Both the position numbers and the translations under genes were made by a program. A stretch of 64,000 nucleotides of DNA from positions 47,393,779-47,457,778 of the forward strand of contig CM043970.1 in assembly GCA_014529385.2 (NCBI GenBank), in the 5' to 3' direction. This document shows positions 55,095 to 64,000 of this stretch, one piece after another (position 1 is the first letter of the stretch; the number at the start of each line of letters is the position of its first letter). The notes beneath the pieces are model-generated. The model saw only the letters and a list, made by a program, of their open reading frames with translations, ran no database searches and had not been told where the DNA came from. This DNA is from Adiantum capillus-veneris (taxonomy: Eukaryota; Streptophyta; Polypodiopsida; Polypodiales; Pteridaceae).

Positions 55095-56326
55095 TATCCT
55101 CTTTCCTTGATTCTAAAAGGGATGACAGATAGGTAGGTTAGGGGTCTGGATTGTGTTTTGAGTTTGTTTTCTAGGAGTTTTAATTTTTTCACACTGACAT
55201 GCCTCCTAGAGGTATAGTGCTTGTTGTTTGGATGTGTTAGGTAGGACTTATATGGATCTCCATCCACATGGCTGAGGACATCTGCTTCGACGAAATGAGC
55301 AACTCCATACCTCCGGGTGTACTACTTTCCATGATTCATGTTGGTGGATATGTATAATTGCTAATAATGATTCTTCATGGTTTGTTTGAGTGCAATAGTT
55401 ATGTTTGTTATCTGCCATTATAGATGTATAAATTTGTCTTTGCTTAAATTGATGGAACTAGAGTTTAATCTTATGGATGAGCCTTGAGATTAGGAGACCG
55501 TGACTTTAGGTTAACTCATTTACTTGACCACTAGGCCTAGCTGATAAAATTATCTGAGTATTTGAGACCTTAGGAATGTTTAAGGCATAGAGAAGCTTGC
55601 TCACTTAAACAACAAAAACACTAGTGAGAATACAAAGGAAATGGAAGCAAAAAACATAAGTGCCACAAATGAAAAACCTAATGCTGGAAGAGAAATCCTG
55701 GCTTGATTTGGTACTTCACTCACATGTATTGTCTATGGTACTAGAGCCCTAGAGGTTTCCAGTGTGGGCGCTTTTCTTTGAGAAGCAAAAAGCCCCGGAC
55801 ATACAAAATAAGCACACACGTCAAATGATTGTGAACCAAAGTAAAAAAGAGAAAAAGAAAAAAATGAATGACATTTAAAAGACTTCCATCGAGCTTACAA
55901 TTAACATTTCAAGCTTTTGTTTACAGTTGTGAGAGCTAGTTGGCTAATCAAAGCTGAAAAGCACAATTAGGGAATCTTGCATTTAGATAATCTTCTTAGC
56001 TTAGCTAGTACTAGAGTAGTTGTTTTAACCTTAGTCATAGCTAACTAATTGATAGACTCACCAATAAGCCCAAAACTCTTGATTAATTAATTTACTCAAA
56101 GTGCGATTTATTTGTCCTTAATGGCAGTCTAACATTTCATAAATTTTGCATTTACTCATTTCCACATGTACTTTACATTCCCCTCATGATTTATGGCCAT
56201 ATAATTCCGCTTGCTGAAACAACGACTTTGCCTTGCAGATTCAAATCCAGATGCTCTACAACATGGACATAACAAGCTTCAACTCAATAGCTTCCGAGGA
56301 CGGAATCTACATCAGGAAGGGGGGCA
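55095..56326 (+). other. E2 long 3' non-coding region and polypurine tract
   Basis: This is 1.2 kb of AT-rich sequence without a credible ORF, ending in AGGAAGGGGGGCA next to the 3' LTR. Long non-coding 3' regions are typical of large Athila/Tat-type elements. Confidence 0.55.
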
Positions 56327-56669
56327 TGTTAACCCTCACGGCTCACGGACACGTCCCTATTACCTACGACGGACGTTGTAACCTACGGCGGACATTGTAT
56401 TATTTATTTGGTAGAGTCAGGTACCGAGCTTGTCGGTCCAATAGGAAAAGGGTAAGAGTGATCGCCGATGAGAGACGCACTCTAACTGGAACATTCAAGG
56501 GATTAGTTGGCTAAGCATGGGCGCCCAAGTGTGAATGGGGTGAGCTCATATAAAAGTCAACTAAACCTAAAATTCACTCATTCTCTCATTTGTGCAATAG
56601 AAGAGTGCTCTTGCTCCATCTCTATCTCCATCTTCTTCTTCTTCACCTCCTTGTGTGTGTGTGTGTGTA

Positions 56670-56705
<36 letters not shown>

Positions 56706-56948
56706 TGTGTGGGCGATGAGCATTACGAAGGCACGACGGCGGTGAAGCGATTGAGCGCGGCGTAGCGGTGTCTCCTTCTTCTTCGCGGCGAGGAATCCTC
56801 CACGAAGCAAGCGTAGAGCGGCGAGTGACACACCATCGCCTTCTTTGAGCTTACTAGTTTATGCTTGTTGTGTGCTTGGAGCCATTTGTGGCTTGCACAC
56901 GGTGTATCAGCAAGTTCCTTGCATTGACACGTGTGACATACGCGCACA
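56327..56948 (+). repeat. E2 3' LTR
   Basis: It starts TGTTAACCC after the purine tract. The part from 56377 (TGTAACC) matches the 5' LTR. It ends GCGCACA followed by TAGAT. A TATA box is at 56547-56553 and the GT/GA microsatellite is shorter than in the 5' copy. Confidence 0.85.
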
Positions 56949-56953
56949 TAGAT

Positions 56954-57307
56954 GCAGGATAAGGCTTTGGCAAAGATTAAAAAAAGGTCAAAAGTAAAGG
57001 TATCAAGAGGCATGACTTGGTTTTGCGCTACAATAGTAAGCTGGACAACACCTTCCAAAAGAAGTTTCAAGTTAAGTGGGAAGGCCCTTTCAAGGTAGTG
57101 GAGTGTTTTCCGAATGGTACATATCAGCTGGCTAACCTGGATGGGATTCTACATAAGTCAAGGGTAAATGGATTGCGTCTTAAATTGTATCATGCTAGAT
57201 TGATGATGGTGGAGCAAGATGATCTGTCTGCAGAACAAGTAATATATGAGGAGACGTGTGATGTGGCGAGTCTCATATCTCTTTTTGCCGCTGCTGATCA
57301 TGAATGA
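56954..57307 (+). pseudogene. E1 integrase C-terminus, downstream of nested E2
   Basis: Immediately after TAGAT the E1 integrase frame resumes (QDKALAKIKKRSKVK). A frameshift follows, then LRYNSKLDNTFQKKFQVKWE, GPFKVVECFPNGTYQL and HKSRVNGLRLKLYHARL, the typical integrase C-terminal fold. A matching sequence is present in the minus-strand remnant at 59.6 kb. The ORF ends TGA at 57305, close to E1's 3' LTR. Confidence 0.85.
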
Positions 57308-57335
57308 TCTAGCAAGCTAGGGGATGGGCAAATTA

Positions 57336-57921
57336 TGTTAGGAGTTTTTTGGAGCAAGGGATTGCGCATATGTATATACACATGCATGGTGGATAAAATA
57401 AAGGATTGCCCATTTCCAGAGCCGGGTGGTTACGTGGGGCCCATATGTGTACAGGTAGGACAGCATGTACATAGTGCATTGATTTTCATCGTCACCAGTA
57501 TCATTGTGTTTTTTCTATAATAATGAGGAGTTGATAGCACATAAAACTTCTCAAGGAAGCTATATGCGGGCCGATGACATGAGGTAAGCAGGTGCGTTAG
57601 ATGGCATCTAGTGGCATCAGGAGGTCGAATGGGGTCAATACTTGCACGTGGATAATTATGCAAAAAGGTCATCATGAGGACCATATTTTGGTGCTATTTC
57701 ACGTGGTTGCGAGACCAAATCTATGGCCTTATTGAGAAAAGTTGAGGGCCAGGTGTGCGGATGGATGCAACAGGGTGACAACTATGCACTACGAGGCCAC
57801 TTTTTGGCCTGTTCGGGGTCCGTCTGAGGTCAACTAAAAGGCCAAAGGTGCCCAAATAATAAAGCTAAGTGTGGGAACTAAAAAACGTGAGAGAAGACCA
57901 GAAAAAACATGGAGATAAGAG
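57336..57921 (+). repeat. E1 3' LTR, right end missing
   Basis: It starts TGTTAGGAGTTTTTTGG after the purine-rich AGGGGATGGGCAAATTA. It is collinear with 36458-37070 and then breaks off at AAGAGG/CACACAATAGG, so about 740 bp of LTR are lost. Confidence 0.8.
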
Positions 57922-59559
57922 GCACACAATAGGTGCACCACCTAGCAAGATATGCGGCTAGGACACATATATATATATAAACAATCAAACATGCCATGGA
58001 CAACAATTTCAAGATCCATGTCCAAGTGTGGGATGGGGTGGTCGGAAAACAAGATGAGAGGAATGGGTTTACTACTTGTGCATGTAGTAAGGAAGATAAT
58101 GAGGTAAGGGAGACATGCAAGTATGCTCACTTCTCATACCAGAGGTGGTGAATCCACACACCTTAAGATACCAGTAGCAAGATGATAGGAATATGAGAGG
58201 GAGAGAGAGTGTGTGTATGGTGGCGAATCCGCACTTCTTAACATAAGCAAAATGGAAAGAACAAGCATAAACCATACTCACAATGGAGTATATCCCAAAC
58301 GAAACAAGGTAGGGCACCAATATGGAGTGTGTTGATTGCTTGCAAAAGATGACTACAATAGGTAGGATAGGGAAAGAAGATGAGAAGGGGACAAGGCCGT
58401 ATGAAGCATAATGGAGAGATGGGAGTTGATGGCGAGGAATATCATGAGTGTAGCTATCATTCTTCTTCTTGAAATCTTGCCCTCAATCCTTCTTTACAAG
58501 TGTGTGGAGATATGGTGCTCATTTTGTGCATGGTGATGGTGATGGTGATGGTGTTGTAATTATGTGATTAGGGTTCATGCTACTAGCATGTAGCATAAGG
58601 GTGTGTATGTGTAGGTTTGTGTATGGGATAGTGTGCATATGGGGTTGTGTGTGTGTGTGTGTGTGTGTGTATGGTGTCCGCTTACACAAGAGGAGACCTC
58701 CTTTTATAGGCCAAGAGAGTGATTAGGAAAGAGATTATGAGCAAGAGGAGTTATCACAAAGTAAACTCAGTTAGAGGCATTCCCCCAATGAGAGAGCTCC
58801 ATGTGCCTTGCTTATTGACCAATTTCCTCCTAATCACCTTCATCATGGCGAGATTCGTCTCCATGCCACCTTCCATAGCTTGAGTCTAAGAGCTTCCTTA
58901 TAATATTTGAGATAATCTTGACAAAATAAGAGAAAATACAACAATAAGGGAGAGAAACCTATAAGAAATTGGTGTGTGTAGTTGGATAACCATGACTTCT
59001 TCCCAAGTGGACACATAGGCTCCACCATTTCGGCAATACCTCCCAAATCGTAGCTCCAATTTTTTTTTAAAAAAAATAGGGGCCAAAAGATTAGCTCAAC
59101 GCCTACAACTTTATTGTTGAAATTTTTTTCCAATTCGGAATGGAAAAAATAGAGAAAAATCCCATAAAAATATGTGTCCATCTTTTTCTTTCCAAAAGTC
59201 TTCCAGGTGGTCCCCTCTTGATTTCATGTGCAAGCCTTGTGTCCACACGTGAATTATGCTTGAATTTGATAATATTTTGTTGACTCCAACTCAATAATGC
59301 ATAAGATTCTCCTCCCTTTCACTATTGACTTTTACTCTTCACCTATAGTGACCGTCAGGTAGCGATCGTCGGGTAGAATCACCATCCAGTGATTTTTATT
59401 TTATTTTCATAGGGTTTGTTCCTACCTCTCCTCATTCCGAGATCTGAATGTGTCAAAACCATAGCTATGTACAAAATAAATACATAGGTTTTTTGTGATT
59501 TTCATGTATCAAGTGCATACCAAGAGAGAGGTGGAGCAAAATTTGAAAAACGGCCCTCA
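57922..59559 (-). repeat. probable LTR of minus-strand gypsy remnant
   Basis: On the minus strand a purine tract (AAGGGGAGGGCTAA, about 59560-59575) follows the integrase remnant and precedes TGAGGGCCG at 59559, which would be the LTR start. A minus-strand TATA box (CCTATAAAAGG, about 58702-58712) lies inside. There are TA (57967-57979) and GT (58640-58672) microsatellites and no gene. The other end is not verified. Confidence 0.4.
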
Positions 59560-59587
59560 TTAGCCCTCCCCTTGAAGCTAGAGGCAT

Positions 59588-61017
59588 TTATGTCTCTAGC
59601 TCTGTACTTGATTCTTCTTCAATTGAGGTGGAGGAGCCGCCCTCCTCAGGGATTTCCATCATAGGTGCTTGATCAAACCTCAAAAAGTACTGCTTCAATC
59701 TCCATCCATTGACACGTGTTTTGTGGAGCCTACCATCTGCATCTATCAATTGATAACTGCCATTGTTGTAGCGCTTTTTAATGACAAATGGCCCCTCCCA
59801 CTGGGTGAAAACTTTTATCCTTTCGAGTGTCAAACCTATTATCATACCTTAGGACCAACATACCTTTCTTGAAACCTTTTGCCCGAAGTCCCTTGTTGAA
59901 GGTAAGTCGATGTTGCTCTGCCTGTGCTATATAATAGTTGATAGCATCTTCTCTGTTTAGTTGAACCCTCTCTAGATCAAGAATGTGGTTGTGGAGATGA
60001 GCATTGGGGCATTCCATCTGCCAAGCTAGCACCCTGAGACTAGCCAATTGTACTTCAATGGGTAAAATGGCCTCCTTACCATACACCAAGTGATATGGCG
60101 TGAACCCAAGGGATGTGCGAAATGAAGTGCGATAAGCCCAAAGTGCAGCCATAAGATGCTTGTCCCAATCACTTTTTTGATTGTTTACATGTTTAGTGAT
60201 GATCTTGCAGATCATACAGTTTAACTTTTCCACCAAACCATTGCATTGTGGGTAGTAGAGAGTTGAGTGTCATTGTGAGATACCTAGCTTCTCCATCAGC
60301 TCTCCTACCAGGTCTCCTCTAAAACCTGGTCCCCTGTCAGAAATTATTTCAAGAGGAGTGCCAAAACGACAACAAATGTTTTCAAATACAAACTTAGCCA
60401 CTTCCTTAGCTCTAATCGGGGTGGCAGCAATTGCCTTAGCCCACCTGGTCATGTAGTCCAAACCCATGATGATATACAATTTACCTGATTGGCTCCTTGG
60501 CAAAGGTCCAATGGCATCAATTCCCAATTTCTCAAATGGTCCATAAGAGATTATAGGACTCTGTGGCTCATATGTGAACCTACTATCACCAGCCTTCTGA
60601 CACTCTTTACATGTTTTGCACCAATGATGCACATCTCTCTGTAAACTAGGCCACACAAACCCGGCTTGTAGAACCTTCCTACTGGTGATATCAAGTGCAA
60701 AGTGCCCTCCACAAACACCATCATGGAAACTTGAAAGTATTTTTATGATTTCTCTAGAGAGAGGTACACGCCTAAGAATTTGATCCTTACCCTTGCAGTA
60801 GAGGTCGATATTAATAAGGCGGTATTTTGTTGCCTTGCGCACAAGCCACTACTTTTGGCCCTTAGTAAGATCTTTAGGAAACTCTCCTGTGTCCAAGAAA
60901 CTCATGATGTCAGGCATTGCATCGCTACCTTGGAAGTGAGGCAGCTTCAACTTGATAGCACCCACCACTAGAACATTTTGTAGCTTCTCTCTACCTAGAG
61001 CATCTACTTCTTAATTT
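59588..61017 (-). pseudogene. minus-strand gypsy integrase remnant
   Basis: From 61017 downward the frame reads IKLKLPHFQGSDAMPDI, and after a stop ATKYRLINIDLYCKGKD, the integrase zinc finger (GVCGGHFALD...CKTCKECQ), AIGPLPRSQSG, ISDRGPGFRGDL, and after an in-frame TGA (60267-60269) HSTLYYPQCNGLVEKLN, which keeps the catalytic Glu. ALWAYRTSFRTSLGFTPYH follows. At about 59800 a frameshift leads to VFTQWEGPFVIKKRYNNG and ETEL at the end. It is related to E1's integrase (FTPFHLVYGKEALLP versus FTPYHLVYGKEAILP) but better preserved. Confidence 0.85.
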
Positions 61018-61400
61018 TCTATTGAAATTAGGGTTGCAGAGAAACGCACAAAGCTTGGAGAATACAAAGGAAGCTCAAGGCACACAATAGAGAGTGTATT
61101 ACTTAGTGTGCAATGGAAAGATAGATAGCCCTAGAGTGATGGGCGTTATACAATGCACGGGAGAAAAAACCTCCTAAAGAGGGAAAAAATACCCCAACGG
61201 TCCTAGTGTGTTCACACATATCACTACCACATGTATATGGTAACAAATGCCCCCTAGAGTGATGTGGTGAACGAGAGCTGGCACATGAGTAAAGGGAAGT
61301 GCCCTGCCCTGAGGACATGATGACTCCACAAAGGGGAGTAAGCCCAAAGCTTTGCGGAAAGCTTCAAGCTTCTCACGAGACAATGCCTTTGTGGAAAGAT
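61018..61400 (-). pseudogene. copia RNase H C-terminus and 3' region
   Basis: The minus strand reads SREKLEAFRKALGLLP at about 61380, the typical end of copia pol (after a LADxxTKxLS-type segment), then non-coding sequence down to about 61018. A polypurine tract and 3' LTR are not clear. Confidence 0.55.
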
Positions 61401-64000
61401 CTGCAAGGTTGTCCTATGTTGGCACATAAGCCAAGTTGATCTCTCCTGCTGAGAGCCTCTCCCTGACATAGTGGTAATGCACCTTAATGTGCTTTGTGCG
61501 AGCATGACTGTCAGTGTAGATAGTGTTGGCAGTGTCCTGTCCAACACCCAAATCAACCATAAGGCGTCTGAGTAGTACACACTCAACCATAGATCTGAAG
61601 ACTTCCCTGTACTCAGCCTCACAACTAGAAGTGGCCACGGTAGGTTGCTTCTTACTCAACCATGATATGCATGAACTGCCAAGCATCAAACAAAAACCAC
61701 TTATGGCACTCTTGTGTCAAAACAACCAGCCCAGTCCGAGTCTGAAAAAGCATGTAAGTCTGACGGTAATGATCCCCCGTGGGATAAAACAATACAAGAT
61801 GTAAAGTGCCACTAAGGTAGCAGAAAATCCTCTTGACAGCGTGCGAATGCTTAGACCCTGGGCTATGCATAAATCTACTGACCGTGAGACTGCAAACCGA
61901 ATATGCGACCTCGTGTTGCATACATAAATGAGGCAGCCAATAGCAGTTTGGTAAAGAGTGACATCAATAGGATCACCAACATCATGTAGACTCAACTTCA
62001 AACCTGTTTCCATGGGAGTGGCAATAGGTTTGCAATCCTCAAGTCCAAACTTACATAGTAGTGTCTCTTTGCAACTTTTCTGACACAAGGCAATACCACC
62101 ATCACATTGCTTAAACTGTATACCCAAGTAATAATGCCATAACCCCAAATCTTTCATCTTGAAAGTAGCATTCAAATCAGCCTTAAATTCAGCAATATGT
62201 CTCTCATTTGGTCCAGTGATTAGCAAATTATCAACATAAAGAATTACAATGAGAAGTACATCACCCTCATGCTTTACATACAATGTGCTTTCTGTTGGAC
62301 TATTACGAAAGCCTTGTTTGACCAAATGAGTGTCAAATTTCTGATACCAAGCACGAGGAGATTGCTTCCATACAAATCCTTCTTACATATGCACACTTTG
62401 TCCTCTTGTCCTGTCTTGACAAAACGGCGAGGCTGCGTTACATAAACTTTCTCAAATATGTCACCATTTAAGAAAGCAGTAACAATGTTTGATTGATGTA
62501 CATCCCAACCAAAATAAGTCGCCAATGCACATAGAAAACACACAGTAGTCATACGAAAAGTGGGAGAAAAAGTCTCTTCATAATCTATGTCTTTTTGCTG
62601 TGCATAACCCTTTGCAACAAATCAAGCCTTATGGTGATCGATCTCACCATCCGGCTTGCGTGTCAACTTGTAAACCCACTTCGTACCAATGGCCTTTTTG
62701 CCATGAGGCAAATCACATAAAGTCCATGTGTCATTTTCTATAAGTGCATCATATTCTGATTGCATGGCAGCCATCCAATTTTTTGAACTCTGTCCTTCAT
62801 CAAAAGACAGAGGTTCCTCAACATCATGTAAGCTAGACACATCCAAAGCATAACAATCTGATGCATAAGATACATGGCGAGAGCCTGAACGAGTACGACT
62901 AGACAAAGGTGGATCCAATTTACTGTCACGTAATGTATGCACCAGCCATTTTGGCATACATCTAGCCTGCTCATTTTCAGCCCTTTCCTCATCAAGTACA
63001 TCATGTACATATGCATCAGTAATAGGCTGATCCGCAAGATTTGTTGAAACCCCGTAGGCTGTACATTTGTCTCATTGGAATTTACATTCGAACTTCAACC
63101 ACTGAAAAGAGGCAACAAAGTGTCATAAATGTCCAGTGAGCTTACATTACTATCTCTAGTATATGACAACAAGGGCTGAACAGAATCTTCCACAAACACT
63201 ACATCCTGTGAAACCAGAATACGCTTTGTTTGTGGATGATACAACCTGTAACCTTTGCTTTCAGCACTATAACCAACGAAAATACATTTGACAGCCTTAT
63301 CATTCAATTTTCTGCACTGTGTTTGTGGCCACCAAAGCATATGCGAAACATCCAAAAACATGCACGTGCTCAATAGAAGGCTTTCTATCATGCCATGCTT
63401 CATATGGAGTAATAGACTGCAAAACTTTTGTAGGACACCTGTTAAATACATAAGTGGCACACATGATGGCCTCAAGCCAAAATGAATGCAGCAAAGCTTG
63501 ACTTTTGACCATAGATCGTGCCATTTCCATAAGTGACCTGCTTTTCCTCTCAGCAACACCCCATTTTAATGAGGTGTATAAGGCACTGTACATTGGTGTT
63601 TTATCCCACGACTAGCCAGAAATGCATTAAATTCATGAGACGTACACTTCCCCCCTTGATCGGAACGGAGGGTGTCCATAGTACATTTTGATACATTTTC
63701 AGCCATAGCCAAAAATTGTTTGAAGCACATAAAAACTTTAGACTTTGCTTTAAGCGGAAATACCCATGCATGCCTAGATTTTTCATCAATGAAAGTCGCA
63801 AAGTAAAGGTAATTGCCCAAGGATAGAGTTTGCATGGACCCACAAACATCACTATGCACAAGCTGCAACCTGCATGTGGCCCTAATTGAACCATCCTTTG
63901 GAAACTTCAAATTTTGCATCTTACCCAAAATACAGCCTTCACAAACATGTTTAACAGGTGCTTCAAGAGATGGCAAAGAAGCAACCATATCAGATTTTTG
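61401..64000 (-). pseudogene. Ty1/copia pol, minus strand, multiply broken
   Basis: Reading from the right edge, GAG-pre-integrase (HVCEGCILGKMQNLKFP) and the integrase core with HSDVCG and LRSDQGGK run from 63988. After a frameshift comes GVAERKSRSLMEMARSM (the catalytic Glu region). HVFGCFAYALVATNTVQ and VDEDSVQ-type linker sequence follow. RT begins at about 62760 (NDTWTLCDLPHGKKAIGTKW), continues with DVHQSNIVTAFLNGDIFEK, and has the catalytic YVDNL at about 62225: the second Asp of YVDD is Asn. RNase H reads KKQPTVATSSCEAEY. About 13 residues are missing between TIYTDS and HARTKHIKVHYHYV. At least four frameshifts. Unlike the plus-strand copia, it is clearly dead. Confidence 0.88.

Larger units (their letters stand above)
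43611..56948 (+). mobile_element. E2: nested Ty3/gypsy element with second protease domain and extra ORF
   Basis: It is flanked by TAGAT at 43606-43610 and 56949-56953. The 5' LTR (43611-44318) and 3' LTR (56327 or 56377 to 56948) share the same end (GCACA). The Asp-tRNA-like primer site at 44323 and purine tract AGGAAGGGGGGCA at 56314-56326 fit the ends. The coding order is an N-terminal Pro/Ser/Thr-rich region, capsid, four zinc-knuckle motifs, protease, RT, RNase H, integrase, second protease-like domain, WxPK repeats and a separate small ORF. LTR divergence outside microsatellites is about 2%. The lineage is a non-chromovirus gypsy type; I cannot place it more exactly. Confidence 0.92.
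36458..57921 (+). mobile_element. E1: Ty3/gypsy element with extra RNase H, host of nested E2
   Basis: 5' LTR 36458-37803, PBS at 37806, gag-pol from 38652. Pol is interrupted at 43611 by E2, integrase C-terminal coding resumes at 56954, and the 3' LTR lies at 57336-57921 (right end missing). The first 265 bp of the two LTRs differ at about 5% of positions. A 34-bp segment between two GATAA words is missing from the 3' copy. Many stops and frameshifts break pol. The dual RNase H arrangement places it with or near the Tat lineage of non-chromovirus gypsy elements. Confidence 0.88.

Noticed and set aside
61077-61090. GGCACACAATAG shared with 57922 as a possible LTR pair
   Set aside because: The match is only about 12 bp and flanking sequences do not align.
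1-64000. tRNA, rRNA, CRISPR arrays, bacterial operons
   Set aside because: None seen. Regularly spaced repeats here are microsatellites, minisatellites or LTRs, and the tRNA-like matches are primer-binding sites only.

Overview
The window is plant nuclear DNA dominated by transposable elements. It holds one clear spliced host gene, La-related protein 1 (LARP1), on the minus strand at about 21.6-29.1 kb. The evidence for a plant is: GT-AG exons that keep frame across ten coding exons, plant-type Ty3/gypsy and Ty1/copia elements, plant-style hAT transposase sequence, long GA/GT microsatellites and TTAGGG/TTTAGGG-like arrays. Long TE-filled introns and gypsy lineages that fit no common angiosperm group suggest a large-genome land plant, perhaps a seed-free vascular plant such as a fern. 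That placement is inference.

Layout. 1-3.3 kb: minus-strand chromovirus-type gypsy remnant with its LTR. 3.3-5.85 kb: hAT-like transposase exon and its upstream part, split by a solo LTR (4128-5500, target duplication GAGAG). 6.4-17.0 kb: a 1.15-kb inverted pair of LTR-like arms. The right arm is interrupted by a full-length chromovirus (8409-16631) whose 1.4-kb LTRs differ by about 1%. 17.7-20.5 kb: second minus-strand gypsy remnant, then a solo LTR (19116-20142, duplication GTCGT) and a plus-strand gag fragment. 21.6-29.1 kb: LARP1. 29.4-34.4 kb: mostly non-coding DNA with the tail of an unidentified spliced gene (32.2-32.5 kb) and a very short LTR next to a canonical initiator-Met primer-binding site. 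34.4-36.46 kb: copia pol with one stop codon and the start of its 3' LTR.

36.46-57.9 kb is a nest of two gypsy elements. The outer element, E1, has a second RNase H domain. Its integrase region is interrupted at 43611 by the inner element, E2 (43611-56948), flanked on both sides by the duplication TAGAT. LTR divergence fits this order: about 5% for E1 and about 2% for E2. 57.9-61.0 kb: minus-strand gypsy integrase remnant with a probable LTR. 61.0-64.0 kb: minus-strand copia pol running off the window.

The most unusual object is E2. It has four zinc-knuckle-like motifs in gag and a DGGA-type protease before RT. After integrase it has a second retropepsin-like domain with a canonical DTGA site, then a string of W(V/I)PK repeats. 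Downstream lies a small separate ORF with its own TATA-like box and a possible splice acceptor. Every pol ORF in the window carries stops or frameshifts, so no element looks autonomous now. LARP1 stops within the window just as its DM15 region begins. The next 20 kb are transposons, so the gene either has a giant TE-filled intron or has lost its DM15 end.
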